This document shows positions 1-10,202 of a stretch of 64,000 nt of DNA, piece by piece (position 1 is the stretch's first letter; every line of letters begins with the position of its first letter). The translations under genes were made by a program, and so were the position numbers. The notes below the pieces were generated by a model that saw only the letters and a program-made list of their open reading frames with translations, did no database searches and had not been told where the DNA came from. This DNA comes from Microbacterium caowuchunii. GTDB lineage: Bacteria; Actinomycetota; Actinomycetes; Actinomycetales; Microbacteriaceae. Location of the stretch: contig NZ_CP044231.1 of assembly GCF_008727755.1 (NCBI RefSeq), positions 682,001 through 746,000 of the forward strand, read 5' to 3'.

Positions 1-33
1 CTCGCCTCGGACGGCGGCTGGTCGGTCCAGTAG
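1..33 (+). CDS. Possible 3' end of an upstream gene (partial)
   Basis: Reading frame 1 is open from the window edge and ends in TAG at 31-33 after ten codons (LASDGGWSVQ). A GC-rich hairpin follows at once, which fits the end of a transcription unit. Too little sequence is present to name a family, and a chance open frame is not excluded. Confidence 0.25.
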   Translation, partial: LASDGGWSVQ

Positions 34-40
34 GTCCGTT

Positions 41-85
41 CCCCGCGTCCGCCCCGCGGTTTTCGCGTGCGGAGCGGACGCGGGG
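41..85. terminator. GC-rich hairpin, terminator-like
   Basis: CCCCGCGTCCGC at 41-52 is perfectly inverted as GCGGACGCGGGG at 74-85, with a 21-base loop. There is no T tract, as is common for actinobacterial terminators. It lies between the end of an upstream frame and the TSUP gene. Confidence 0.5.
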
Positions 86-185
86 ACGTCCGTCCTCGCG
101 GTTCCGGGCGCCTTCGGGGTGCCGCGGGGGAGCGCGGGGCGCGGGCGAAAAGAAGCCGTAACAGGCGAGGGCTAGGCTCGCTCAC

Positions 186-989
186 GTGATCCACGCCCCC
201 GAGCACGCCTCCGCCGCGCGCGCCCCCGCCTTCTTCCTCACCTGCATCGGCACCGGCCTCCTCGCCGGCTTGCTCTCGGGGCTGTTCGGCGTCGGCGGCG
301 GCACCGTGATCGTGCCGCTGCTGGTCATGTTCCTCACCTTCAACCAGCGGCTCGCCGCGGGCACCTCGCTCGCCGCGATCGTGCCCACCGCCGCGGTCGG
401 GGTCGTGTCCTACGCGCTCAACGGATCGGTCGACTGGCTGGCCGCGATCCTCCTCGCCGCCGGCGCGATCGTCGGAACCCAGATCGGCACGTGGCTGCTG
501 CCCCGGATCTCGCAGACGGCGCTGCGCTGGACGTTCGTGGCGTTCGTGGCCGTCGTGATCGTGAGTCTGTTCATCGTCATCCCCTCCCGTGACTCGCAGA
601 TCGACCTGACCGTCTGGTCGGGTATCGCGCTCGTCGTCGTGGGCGTGCTCACCGGCATCCTGTCCGGCCTCATCGGGGTCGGCGGCGGCGTCGTGGTCGT
701 GCCCGTGCTCATCCTGCTCTTCGGTGCGAGCGACCTGGTGGCCAAGGGCACCTCACTGCTGTTCATGATCCCGGCGGCCATCTCGGGCACGATCGGGAAT
801 CTCCGCCGTAAGAACGTCGACCTGGTGGCGGCGGCCATCGTCGGCATCGCCGCCTGCACCACGACCGCTGTCGGTGCGTGGCTCGCGACCCTCATCTCCC
901 CGTTGCTGGGCAACATCCTCTTCGCCGCGTTCCTGGTCTTCGTCGGCACGCAGATGGCCATCAAAGCGGTCCGCGGCCGTAAGCGCTGA
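186..989 (+). CDS. TSUP (TauE/SafE) family membrane permease
   Basis: Integral membrane protein of 267 residues. The family is known for export or import of sulfite, sulfoacetate and other organosulfur anions; the substrate here is unknown. The TSUP internal duplication is visible: GVGGGTVIVPLL in the first half and GVGGGVVVVPVL in the second, each within a hydrophobic hairpin, with about eight membrane segments in total. Start is GTG; a -10-like TAGGCT lies at 173-178, seven bases upstream, so the mRNA is probably leaderless. No sulfur-metabolism gene is adjacent, so the context does not reveal the substrate. Confidence 0.85.
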   Translation: MIHAPEHASAARAPAFFLTCIGTGLLAGLLSGLFGVGGGTVIVPLLVMFLTFNQRLAAGTSLAAIVPTAAVGVVSYALNGSVDWLAAILLAAGAIVGTQIGTWLLPRISQTALRWTFVAFVAVVIVSLFIVIPSRDSQIDLTVWSGIALVVVGVLTGILSGLIGVGGGVVVVPVLILLFGASDLVAKGTSLLFMIPAAISGTIGNLRRKNVDLVAAAIVGIAACTTTAVGAWLATLISPLLGNILFAAFLVFVGTQMAIKAVRGRKR

Positions 990-1058
990 GCCTGCGCATC
1001 CACCCTTTTCCCCAGCCCTTCCGGAGGTGTGCGGGAGCCTGCTCGTTAGGATGGGGGA

Positions 1059-1505
1059 GTGCCCGTGAACCCCGAGCTGCTCGGCCGTGAATTCCCGCCG
1101 ACGCCCCCCTACCTCGTCGGCCGAGAGAAGGTGCGGGAGTTCGCCCGCGCCGTCTTCGCGACCGACCCCCAGCACACCGACGTGGACGCTGCGGTGGCCC
1201 TCGGCTACCCCGACGTCGTCGCTCCGCCGACCTTCGCGATGGTGGTGCAGGACCTCACCATGCAGCAGTTGCTCGCCGAGCCGGACTCCGGCATCGTGCT
1301 CGAGCGCGCCATCCACGCCGAGCAGCGCTTCCGCTACTCCCGGCCGATCGTCGCGGGCGATGAGCTCGTGGCGCGGCTCCGGGTGACCGGGGTGCGCGCC
1401 ATCGGCAAGGGCGCGATGGTCACCAGCGAGGCGGACATCACGGATGCCGCCGGAGCCCACGTCGTCACCGCGGTGTCGGTGCTGCTGATCGGGGGAGACG
1501 AATGA
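1059..1505 (+). CDS. MaoC-like N-terminal-type dehydratase (HadA-like subunit)
   Basis: A 148-residue single hot-dog domain of the FAS1-like/MaoC dehydratase N-terminal type. Actinobacterial relatives (HadA of the HadAB/HadBC complexes) are the non-catalytic, substrate-tunnel subunit of a (3R)-hydroxyacyl-ACP dehydratase. It overlaps the next MaoC gene by four bases (ATGA), which fits a heterodimer. The GTG start is six bases after TAGGAT (1047-1052), so the transcript appears leaderless. Placement before murB resembles the conserved hadA-hadB neighbourhood close to trpT-secE in other Actinobacteria. Its true acyl substrate is an inference. Confidence 0.8.
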   Translation: MPVNPELLGREFPPTPPYLVGREKVREFARAVFATDPQHTDVDAAVALGYPDVVAPPTFAMVVQDLTMQQLLAEPDSGIVLERAIHAEQRFRYSRPIVAGDELVARLRVTGVRAIGKGAMVTSEADITDAAGAHVVTAVSVLLIGGDE

Positions 1506-1909
1506 CCGCCGCACTCGAGATCGGGCACGTCGTCGCCGAGCGCGAGGTGCATCTGACCCGGGAGTCGCTGGTGCGCTACGCAGGCGCATCCGGGGATTTC
1601 AATCCCATCCACTACCGTGACGACGTGGCCACCCGTGTCGGTCTCCCCGGGGTCCTCGCGCACGGGATGCTGACGATGGGACTCGCCGTCGAGACTCTCG
1701 TGCCGTGGCTGGGCGACTCCGGCCGGATCCTCGAGTACGGCGTGCGGTTCACCCGCCCCGTGGTCGTGGATGCCGAAGAAGGGGCCTACGTCCAGGTCGT
1801 CGCGACCGTCGGAGCGGTGGATGAGGACACGGCGCGGATCGACCTGACCGTCACGCACGCCGACACCACCGTGCTCGGCAAGGCCCAGGTCCGGATCCGG
1901 GTGGCCTGA
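1502..1909 (+). CDS. MaoC family dehydratase (HadB-like catalytic subunit)
   Basis: A 135-residue hot-dog protein with the hydratase-2 signature region: YAGASGDFNPIHYRDD around residues 27-42 contains the expected Asp and His pair, and GVLAHGMLTMG follows. It would hydrate or dehydrate acyl-thioesters together with the partner encoded directly upstream, whose stop codon it overlaps. murB follows after six bases, so the three genes form one operon. An R-specific enoyl-CoA hydratase role is the alternative to an ACP-linked role. Confidence 0.82.
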   Translation: MTAALEIGHVVAEREVHLTRESLVRYAGASGDFNPIHYRDDVATRVGLPGVLAHGMLTMGLAVETLVPWLGDSGRILEYGVRFTRPVVVDAEEGAYVQVVATVGAVDEDTARIDLTVTHADTTVLGKAQVRIRVA

Positions 1910-1915
1910 GCGCCG

Positions 1916-3052
1916 ATGACCGAGGTCGACCCGCAGCCGCTGTCGCGGCTGACCACCCTGCAGACCGGTGCCGCACCCCTGCGCATGCGTGAGGCGCGCA
2001 CGCGCGAGGAGCTCATCGGCGACCTCCGGGAGATCTGGGCGGACGGCGACGACTGGTTCGTGCTCGGCGGAGGCTCCAACCTCTTCGTCGGCGACGAGCC
2101 CTTCGACGGGACGGTCCTCCGGGTCCTCACGAGCGGGATCGAGCGGATCGCCGGTGCGAGCCCCGGTGCGACGCGTATCCGGGTGCAGGCAGGACACGAC
2201 TGGGACGCGCTCGTCGCGTACACCGTCGCAGAGGGGCTGGCAGGCATCGAGGCGATGTCCGGCATCCCCGGCACCGTCGGTGCGGCGCCCGTGCAGAACG
2301 TCGGCGCCTACGGGCAGGACATCTCGCAGACCCTCGTCGAGGTGGAGATCATCGACGAGGCGACCGGGGACGTCTCGGTCGTGCCGGCGTCCGAGCTCGG
2401 TCTCGGGTTCCGCACGTCCGTCTTCAAGCACCACTACGGGTCCGCGCCGGCGCGGCGTGCCGTCATCCTCTCGGTCACGCTGGAGCTGACGGAGGTCGGG
2501 CAGGGCGAGTATCCCGTGCGGGGCGAGCAGCTGCGACAGGCGCTGGGCCTCGAGCCCGGGGCATCCGTCTCGCTCGCCTGGGTGCGGGACCACGTCCTCG
2601 CCACCCGCCGGCGCAAGGGCATGGTGCTCGACGAGGCGGATGCGGACACCTCCTCGGCCGGCTCCTTCTTCCAGAACGCGATCGTCACCGAGCAGTTCGC
2701 CCGTACCCTGCCGGACGCGTGCCCGAGGTGGCCGATGCAGCCGGTGATCGAACAGGTGCAGGTGTATCCGCTGGACCGGTTCGACGGCTACGTCCCCGCG
2801 CCGGTGCCGCAGCCGATCGACGTCAAGGTGAGCGCGGCATGGCTCATCGAGCATTCCGGCATCGGCAAGGGCTTCCGCCTGCCCCGCTCGCGCGCCGCGG
2901 TGTCCAGCAAGCACGCGCTCGCGCTGACGAATCGCGGCGGTGCGTCCGCCGAGGAGCTCGCCGAACTCGCTCGGTTCATCCAGCAGCGCGTGCAGCAGGA
3001 GTTCGGTCTGCTGCTGCAGCCGGAGCCCGTCCTCGTCGGCGTCGAGCTGTAG
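1916..3052 (+). CDS. murB: UDP-N-acetylmuramate dehydrogenase
   Basis: FAD enzyme of 378 residues that reduces UDP-GlcNAc-enolpyruvate to UDP-MurNAc with NADPH in peptidoglycan synthesis (cytosol). Visible are the FAD-binding segment VLGGGSNLFVGD (about 49-60), GIEAMSGIPGTVGAAPVQNVGAYGQ, and GSFFQNAIV near residue 250 with the Ser that protonates the intermediate. The C-terminal substrate-binding domain ends with SSKHALALTNRGGA. Start ATG lies six bases after the MaoC stop. An antisense open frame from the DUF559 gene overlaps the last 265 bases; murB is the credible coding strand there. Confidence 0.95.
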   Translation: MTEVDPQPLSRLTTLQTGAAPLRMREARTREELIGDLREIWADGDDWFVLGGGSNLFVGDEPFDGTVLRVLTSGIERIAGASPGATRIRVQAGHDWDALVAYTVAEGLAGIEAMSGIPGTVGAAPVQNVGAYGQDISQTLVEVEIIDEATGDVSVVPASELGLGFRTSVFKHHYGSAPARRAVILSVTLELTEVGQGEYPVRGEQLRQALGLEPGASVSLAWVRDHVLATRRRKGMVLDEADADTSSAGSFFQNAIVTEQFARTLPDACPRWPMQPVIEQVQVYPLDRFDGYVPAPVPQPIDVKVSAAWLIEHSGIGKGFRLPRSRAAVSSKHALALTNRGGASAEELAELARFIQQRVQQEFGLLLQPEPVLVGVEL

Positions 3053-4101
3053 CACCCCCGCCCCCGCGCCGCCCGCCCTCCCTGCGTTTCCTCGGTCGAC
3101 TCGCCAGGACTTGCGGGTCCTGCGGGGCCGGCATACGCAATTCGTGGCGAGTCGACCGACACGGCGGCCGAGACGCGGGGCGATGCGGGATGCCGAGGGG
3201 ACGGGAGGGTGTCGGATCGGGCGGCGAGGAGACGGCGGATGCGGGCGACGAGCCGGCCCGGATCGTCGAAGTCTCGGGCGGTCACGATGGTGACCCGGAA
3301 GCCGAGCGACTCCAGGTCGGCCCGCCTGACCTGATCGAGACTCCATTGGTGGGGGTCGCGATGGTGGTCGCCGTCGTACTCGACGATCAGGCGCTGGCGG
3401 CGATAGAGCATGTCGACGCGCGCCATGAACCGATGACCATGGAAGATCTCAACGTTGAGTTCCGGCGCCGGCAGGCCGGCCAGGATCAGCAGGACCCGCA
3501 GTTCCGATTCGCGCGGCGATTCGGAACCATCCGCCGCCAGCTCGAGGCACTCCGCGCGGGCCACCGCACCGCGTGCGCGACCCGCCCGGCGATGGGCGGC
3601 CTCGAGCTCGTCCCGGGTCACCAGCGGGTCGCGCCGTGCGAGCATCCGGTCGGCGACCGCGACGAGGCTCGGCAGATCCAGGATGTGGGCGAGATCGACC
3701 CAGGTACGTTCGGGTGAGGTGCACCGCATCCCGTCGCAGACGACGATCTCCTCGGGTTCGACCGGGAGCGCCCGTCCGCGGATGCCCGGGCGACGGATGC
3801 GGTTCGCCGGCAGCGGCACCCCGATGACCGGTTCCGTCAGGGCGAGGGCGGCTTTCGCACGGGGAAGCGGCAGGCCCCAGGCGAGCGCTGCCGTCGGTCC
3901 GCACAGGAACGCGTGCTCCGGCACTGCCGACAGGAGCAGTCGGACACGCTCGAGCCCGTCGAGCTCGTCCCGCGTGCGCGTCCCCCAGTACGGTGCGTCG
4001 AGGTCCTGCGCGCGAAGCCTGCTGGGAGAGACACCCGCGGCGCGGGCATCGGTCACGGTGAAGGACGGGGGAAGGTGCGAGGGGAGCGGTGCGCGCTGCA
4101 T
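2788..4101 (-). CDS. AbiEi-like N-terminus with DUF559 (Vsr-like) nuclease domain; 3' tail probably spurious
   Basis: Open frame of 437 codons. Residues 1-70 resemble the winged-helix N-terminus of AbiEi-type proteins (FTVTDARAAGVSPSRL, then PYWGTRTR). Residues about 195-305 form a DUF559 domain of the Vsr/PD-(D/E)XK nuclease type: ESELR, ARVDMLY, LIVEYDGDHH and QVRRADLE carry the expected acidic residues. Such proteins normally end near RIRRLLAAR, here at about 3210. The frame has no stop there and instead runs through palindrome C and 265 bases antisense into murB. So the natural stop seems lost, or translation ends elsewhere. No AbiEii partner is adjacent. Biological role unknown. Confidence 0.7.
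   Translation of the reverse strand: MQRAPLPSHLPPSFTVTDARAAGVSPSRLRAQDLDAPYWGTRTRDELDGLERVRLLLSAVPEHAFLCGPTAALAWGLPLPRAKAALALTEPVIGVPLPANRIRRPGIRGRALPVEPEEIVVCDGMRCTSPERTWVDLAHILDLPSLVAVADRMLARRDPLVTRDELEAAHRRAGRARGAVARAECLELAADGSESPRESELRVLLILAGLPAPELNVEIFHGHRFMARVDMLYRRQRLIVEYDGDHHRDPHQWSLDQVRRADLESLGFRVTIVTARDFDDPGRLVARIRRLLAARSDTLPSPRHPASPRVSAAVSVDSPRIAYAGPAGPASPGESTEETQGGRAARGRGCYSSTPTRTGSGCSSRPNSCCTRCWMNRASSASSSADAPPRFVSASACLLDTAARERGRRKPLPMPECSMSHAALTLTSIGCGTGAGT
3095..3156. repeat. Palindromic element C (62 bp), pair with 4215-4276
   Basis: GTCGACTCGCCA at 3095-3106 is inverted perfectly as TGGCGAGTCGAC at 3145-3156, with a partial inner stem TTGCG/CGCAA. The element has the same outer arms, same total length (62) and same orientation as the element at 4215-4276; by eye 46 of 62 positions agree. 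It sits just after murB, inside the long 3' tail of the DUF559 frame, so the two copies bracket the conserved part of that gene. Confidence 0.8.
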
Positions 4102-4214
4102 CCGCTCATGGTTCTGCCGCGCCGGGCGTTCGTGCCGGCGCTCCCCGCCATTCGGTGCACAGCCGCGCCCCGATCATCTCCGGGGAGGAGCAGTCGGTTC
4201 CCCCTCACCCACCT

Positions 4215-4276
4215 GTCGACTCGCCAAGTTCTGCGGATGCGGGCGTGCCGGCACCCGCAGAACTTGGCGAGTCGAC
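4215..4276. repeat. Palindromic element D (62 bp), pair with 3095-3156
   Basis: A perfect 22-bp inverted repeat: arms 4215-4236 and 4255-4276 around an 18-base centre. The outer twelve bases GTCGACTCGCCA match element C exactly. It lies between the stop of aspC (4294) and the start of the DUF559 gene (4101), both on the minus strand, so it could also end aspC transcription. The rest of 4102-4293 shows no gene. Confidence 0.85.
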
Positions 4277-4293
4277 GAAAAGAGGGGACAGGG

Positions 4294-5493
4294 TCAGGCG
4301 AAGAGGGCCTGCAGGCGACGGACACCCTCCAGGAGCGCCTCGTCACCGAGCGCGTAGGAGAGCCGGAGGTATCCGGACGGGCCGAAGGCCTCGCCGGGCA
4401 CGACCGCGACCTCCGCCTTCTCCAGAATCAGGTCGGCCAGCTCCAGCGTGGTCGTCGGGGTGACGCCCTGCCACTCACGGCCGAGGAGTCCCTGCACATC
4501 CGGATAGACGTAGAACGCGCCGAGGGGGTTCGGGACGGTGACGCCGGGGATCTTCGCCAGCTCGGCCACGATGAGGCGGCGGCGACGGTCGAAGGCGTCG
4601 CGCATCCGCTCGGCCTCGTCCTGAGGTCCGGTCAGCGCCGCCAGCGCCGCACGCTGCGCGATGTTGTTCACGTTGCTGGAGAGGTGCGACTGCAGGTTCG
4701 CGGCGACCTTGATGGCGTCCTTCGGGCCCACCATCCAGCCCACGCGCCATCCGGTCATGGCGTATGTCTTCGCGACACCGTTGACGAGGATGGTCTGTCC
4801 CGCGAGCTCGGGCACGACCTCGACGATGGATGCCGCACGCGCACCCTCGTAGACGAGGTTCTGGTAGATCTCATCCGTGATGACCCAGATGCCGTGGGCG
4901 AGCGCCCATTCGCCGATCGCGCGAGTCTCCTCGGGCGTGTAGACGGAGCCGGTCGGGTTGGAGGGGGAGACGAAGACGAGCACCGTGGTGCGCTCGGTGC
5001 GGGCGGCCTCGAGCTGCTCGACGGTGACCTTGTAGTCCTGGTCGGCCCCGGCGAACACCTCGACGGGGGTGCCGTCGGCGAGGCGGATCGCCTCGGGGTA
5101 CGTGGTCCAGTACGGCGCCGGCAGCAGCACTTCGTCGCCCGGGTTCACGACCGCCTGGAACGCCTGGTACACCGCCTGCTTGCCGCCGTTGGTGACGAGG
5201 ACGCTGCCCGGGTCGACCTCGAGCCCGGAGTCGCGCAGGGTCTTGGCGACGATGGCTTCGCGCAGTACCGGCAGACCCGCGGCGGGCGTGTAGCGGAAGT
5301 TCGCCGGGTCCTGCAGTGCCTCGGCGGCCGCATCCACGATGAACTGCGGGGTCGGGAAATCGGGTTCGCCGGCCGCGTAGGAGATGACGGGACGCCCGGC
5401 GGCTTGCAGGGCCTTCGCCTTCGCATCGACCTTGAGGGTCGCGGATTCGGCGATCGCGGTGAGCTTGCGGGAGAGGGGGGCGCGTTCTGTCAC
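4294..5493 (-). CDS. aspC: Pyridoxal-phosphate aspartate aminotransferase
   Basis: Class I/II aminotransferase of 399 residues that exchanges amino groups between aspartate and 2-oxoglutarate, possibly also prephenate as in related enzymes. Seen: [10 protein letters not shown] near 41-50, [11 protein letters not shown] at 101-111, SPSNPTG at 176-182, DEIYQNLVY near 207, and [15 protein letters not shown], where Lys242 should bind PLP. The open frame extends upstream to 5781, but the family start is GTG at 5493, and TACGCT (plus-strand 5500-5505) sits six bases before it, giving a leaderless mRNA. Synteny with murB and the secE/nusG region is common in Microbacteriaceae. Confidence 0.92.
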   Translation of the reverse strand: MTERAPLSRKLTAIAESATLKVDAKAKALQAAGRPVISYAAGEPDFPTPQFIVDAAAEALQDPANFRYTPAAGLPVLREAIVAKTLRDSGLEVDPGSVLVTNGGKQAVYQAFQAVVNPGDEVLLPAPYWTTYPEAIRLADGTPVEVFAGADQDYKVTVEQLEAARTERTTVLVFVSPSNPTGSVYTPEETRAIGEWALAHGIWVITDEIYQNLVYEGARAASIVEVVPELAGQTILVNGVAKTYAMTGWRVGWMVGPKDAIKVAANLQSHLSSNVNNIAQRAALAALTGPQDEAERMRDAFDRRRRLIVAELAKIPGVTVPNPLGAFYVYPDVQGLLGREWQGVTPTTTLELADLILEKAEVAVVPGEAFGPSGYLRLSYALGDEALLEGVRRLQALFA

Positions 5494-5597
5494 GAATAGA
5501 GCGTATCCGGACGTCCGTGCCTCTGCGCGGATGCGTCCGTGTGCCGCGCCGCGCGGCGGCGGCAGGGGAGGGCGTGCCGGTGTGGAACGATGAACCG

Positions 5598-6464
5598 ATG
5601 GACGGTGCGGGGGTTCGGATCTGGGCGCTGCCGGGTATCCCGGAGGTGTGCGCGGGGGACGACCTCGCGGGCCTGATCGGTGCGGCCCTCGCCGCGCACG
5701 AGGGCGGATGCCGGGACGGCGACGTGCTCGTGGTGACCAGCAAGATCGTCTCGAAGGCGGAGGGGCGCATCGTCGCCGCATCCGATCGCGAGGATGCCAT
5801 CACCGCCGAGACCGTCCGGGTCGTCGCCACCCGCGGTAACACGCGCATCGTCGAGAACCGCCTCGGGATCGTCGGGGCCGCAGCGGGGGTCGACGCCTCC
5901 AACACCGCCGAGGGGACCGTCCTGCTGCTCCCGGAGGACCCGGATGCTTCGGCGCGCGCCCTCTGCGGCACGCTCCGTGAGCGGTTCGGGGTGCGCCTCG
6001 GCGTGCTCATCAGCGACACCCTCGGTCGCGCGTGGCGGCTGGGGCAGACCGACATCGCCATCGGTGCGGCCGGCATGCAGGTCGTCGACGACCTGCGCGG
6101 CGGGACCGACACGCAGGGACGTCCGCTGGCGGTGACCGTGCCCGTCGTGGCGGATGAGATCGCCGGCGCCACGGACCTCGTCAAGGGGAAGGCCACGGGA
6201 CTCCCGGTCGCCGTCGTCCGGGGGATGGGGCGGCTCGTGACCGACGAGGTCGACACCCCCGGTGCCCGCACGCTCGTGCGGACCGGTGAGATGGACATGT
6301 TCCGCCTCGGCACGGATGAGGCGCTCGCCGAGGGCCGCACCGCCGGGTACGCCGAGGGTCATGCCGCCGGGTACGCGGAGGGCCGCGCCGCCGGGTACGC
6401 GGAGGGGTACGCGGCCGCCCGGGCGGCGGCATCCGGTCCGTCGGCCGCCCCCGATCGCCCCTGA
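5598..6464 (+). CDS. cofE: Coenzyme F420-0:L-glutamate ligase
   Basis: About 288 residues. CofE adds the first L-glutamates to F420-0 using GTP and a divalent metal. Seen: [17 protein letters not shown] at the N-terminus, [37 protein letters not shown] and [13 protein letters not shown], all family hallmarks. The start may be ATG 5598, or GTG 5580, which has GGGGAGGG eight bases upstream. The C-terminus is odd: five near-copies of (A)GYAEG in residues about 250-275, an Ala/Gly-rich tail not needed for catalysis. No other F420 biosynthesis gene is in this window. Confidence 0.88.
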   Translation: MDGAGVRIWALPGIPEVCAGDDLAGLIGAALAAHEGGCRDGDVLVVTSKIVSKAEGRIVAASDREDAITAETVRVVATRGNTRIVENRLGIVGAAAGVDASNTAEGTVLLLPEDPDASARALCGTLRERFGVRLGVLISDTLGRAWRLGQTDIAIGAAGMQVVDDLRGGTDTQGRPLAVTVPVVADEIAGATDLVKGKATGLPVAVVRGMGRLVTDEVDTPGARTLVRTGEMDMFRLGTDEALAEGRTAGYAEGHAAGYAEGRAAGYAEGYAAARAAASGPSAAPDRP

Positions 6465-6500
6465 CCCGCGCTCCTCCTCTCCGCGAGACCACCCCTTCTC

Positions 6501-6575
6501 CCCGCGAGACTGCACGCTACCCACGAGACGGATGTAATCAGCCGCAGTCTCGTGGCCACTATGCAGTCTCGCGGG
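6501..6575. repeat. Nested palindrome A (75 bp), pair with 11695-11769
   Basis: Outer arms CCCGCGAGACTGCA (6501-6514) and TGCAGTCTCGCGGG (6562-6575), inner arms CCACGAGAC (6521-6529) and GTCTCGTGG (6547-6555). The copy at 11695-11769 has the same length and orientation and matches at 62 of 75 positions by eye. In the inner stem the outermost pair changes from C:G to G:C in the other copy, a compensatory change. It lies between the convergent cofE and aceA genes and could act as a two-way terminator. Confidence 0.85.
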
Positions 6576-6619
6576 AAAGGCTCGCGGGAAAGTCTCGCGG
6601 GAAAGGCTCGCGGGAAAGG
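6569..6619. repeat. Four tandem copies of TCGCGGGAAAGG-type unit
   Basis: Directly after the palindrome, the arm end TCGCGGGAAAG recurs four times with a spacing of 12-14 bases, with one- or two-base spacers. The copy at 11695-11769 has no such tail. It looks like slippage or partial duplication of the arm. Confidence 0.75.
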
Positions 6620-6704
6620 AGGGACCGGCGCGGACGTGGGAAGGCCCCGGCGCGGATGCAGCCGGGGCCTCCTCAGGGGAGAAGCACAGTCGCCGTACGG
6701 GGAC

Positions 6705-8300
6705 TCAGTTGAACTGGTTCATCGTGTTGTCCTTGCCGCCGGCCTTGAGCGCCGCTTCGCCGGCGAAGTACTCCTTGTGGTTGTCGCCGATGTCACTGCC
6801 GGCCATGTTCTGGTGCTTGACCGTGGCGATCCCCTCGCGGATCTCACGGCGCTGGACGCCCTTCACGTAGGCCAGCATGCCCTCGTCGCCGAAGTACCCC
6901 TTGGCCAGATCGTCGGTCGACAGTGCCGCCGTGTGGTAGGTCGGCAGCGTGATGAGGTGGTGGAAGATCCCGGCCCGGGCGGATCCGTCACGCTGGAACG
7001 TGCGGATCTTCTCGTCGGCGAGTCGGGCCAGCTCGGTGTCGTCGTACTCGACGCTCATGAGGTCGCCACGGTCATAGGCCGAGACATCCTTGCCCTCCTG
7101 TGCGAGCTGGTCGTACGCCTGCTGGCGGAAGTTCAGCGTCCAGTTGAACGATGGGCTGTTGTTGTAGACGAGCTTGGCGTTCGGGATCTCCTCGCGGATG
7201 GCGTCCACCATGCCGGCGATCTGGTCCACGTGCGGCTTCTCCGTCTCGATCCACAGCAGATCGGCTCCGTTGCGCAGCGACGTGATGCAGTCCAGCACGC
7301 AGCGCGCCTCGCCGGTGCCCGGACGGAACTGGTACAGGTTGCTGGCGAGCCGCTTCGGCCGCAGCAGCTTGCCGTCGCGCTTGATGACGACATCGCCGTT
7401 GCCGAGCTGGCTCTCCGAGATCTCCTCGACGTCGAGGAACGCGTTGTACTGGTCGCCGAGGTCGCCGGGTTCGTTCGTGACGGCGAGCTTCTGCGTGAGG
7501 CCGGCGCCCAGGGAGTCGGTGCGGGCGACGATCACGCCGTTGTCGATGCCCAGTTCGAGGAACGCGTACCGCACCGCAGTGAGCTTCGCGATGAAGTCCT
7601 CGTGCGGGACCGTGACCTTCCCGTCCTGGTGGCCGCACTGCTTCTCATCCGATACCTGGTTCTCGATCTGGATGGCGCAGGCACCCGCCTCGATCATCTT
7701 CTTGGCGAGCAGGTACGTGGCCTCCGGGTTGCCGAAGCCGGCGTCGATGTCGGCGATGATCGGAACGACGTGGGTCTCGTAGTTGTCGATCTGCGACTGG
7801 ATGAACTCGACCGCCGTCTCGTCACCGGCGGCACGCGCGTCGTCGAGGCGCGTGAACAGCAGGTCGAGCTCACGGGCATCGGCCTGGCGCAGGAACGTGT
7901 ACAGCTCCTCGATGAGCGCGGGCACCGCGGTCTTCTCGTGCATCGACTGGTCGGGGAGCGGGCCGAACTCCGATCGGAGAGCGGCGACCATCCAACCCGA
8001 CAGGTAGAGGTATCGCTTGTTCGTGCTCTTCAGGTGCTTCTTGATGGAGATGAGCTTCTGCTGCCCGATGAAGCCGTGCCAGACGCCGAGTGACTGCGTG
8101 TACACCGACGAGTCGGCGTCGTACTCGGTCATGTCGCGGCGCATGATGTCCGCGGTGTACTGGGCGATCTCCAGCCCGGTTCGGAATCGGTTCTGTGCCC
8201 GCATCCGCGCCACGGATTCGGGGTCGATCGCATCCCAGCTCGCCCCGTTCCGCTCCTTGAGCGCCCGGATGGCAATGATGTCGTCCTGGTAGTCGGTCAT
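6705..8300 (-). CDS. aceA: Isocitrate lyase (long form)
   Basis: 531 residues. It splits isocitrate to succinate and glyoxylate, the first step of the glyoxylate shunt (cytosol). ADIDAGFGNPEATY at 183-196 binds metal and substrate; EKQCGH at 219-224 carries the catalytic Cys of the K-x-C-G-H signature; ARTDSLGAG and WIETEKPH follow. The length matches the roughly 530-residue subfamily rather than the 430-residue E. coli type. Start ATG 8300 has AGGAAGAG just upstream. It lies 58 bases after aceB on the same strand, so aceB-aceA are likely co-transcribed. Confidence 0.96.
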   Translation of the reverse strand: MTDYQDDIIAIRALKERNGASWDAIDPESVARMRAQNRFRTGLEIAQYTADIMRRDMTEYDADSSVYTQSLGVWHGFIGQQKLISIKKHLKSTNKRYLYLSGWMVAALRSEFGPLPDQSMHEKTAVPALIEELYTFLRQADARELDLLFTRLDDARAAGDETAVEFIQSQIDNYETHVVPIIADIDAGFGNPEATYLLAKKMIEAGACAIQIENQVSDEKQCGHQDGKVTVPHEDFIAKLTAVRYAFLELGIDNGVIVARTDSLGAGLTQKLAVTNEPGDLGDQYNAFLDVEEISESQLGNGDVVIKRDGKLLRPKRLASNLYQFRPGTGEARCVLDCITSLRNGADLLWIETEKPHVDQIAGMVDAIREEIPNAKLVYNNSPSFNWTLNFRQQAYDQLAQEGKDVSAYDRGDLMSVEYDDTELARLADEKIRTFQRDGSARAGIFHHLITLPTYHTAALSTDDLAKGYFGDEGMLAYVKGVQRREIREGIATVKHQNMAGSDIGDNHKEYFAGEAALKAGGKDNTMNQFN

Positions 8301-8358
8301 GTTCTCTTCCTTGATGATCGTGACGGGTCGGCTCGCGTGAGCCAGGACGGGCGGAGGC

Positions 8359-10035
<1,677 letters not shown>

Positions 10036-10202
10036 TGCCCTGTCTTCCTGTGTCGTGCGGCGGCGTGGTGGAGCGGCGGTCGCGGTGACCGTCGGTGTTT
10101 CAGCGGGTCGTGGGACCACTCTGGGTGAAGTTCGGCACCGAAACCGTCCAATGGAGGGGAGAAGTTTTGCCGATCTTCTGCTCTCGTGACACAATCCCGA
10201 GC

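Noticed and set aside
1334..3346. 670-codon minus-strand frame over maoC and murB
   Set aside because: Low-complexity antisense shadow of MaoC and MurB coding sequence.
6569..6619. CRISPR-like array after cofE
   Set aside because: The 12-base units are directly adjacent with no spacers, and there are no cas genes.
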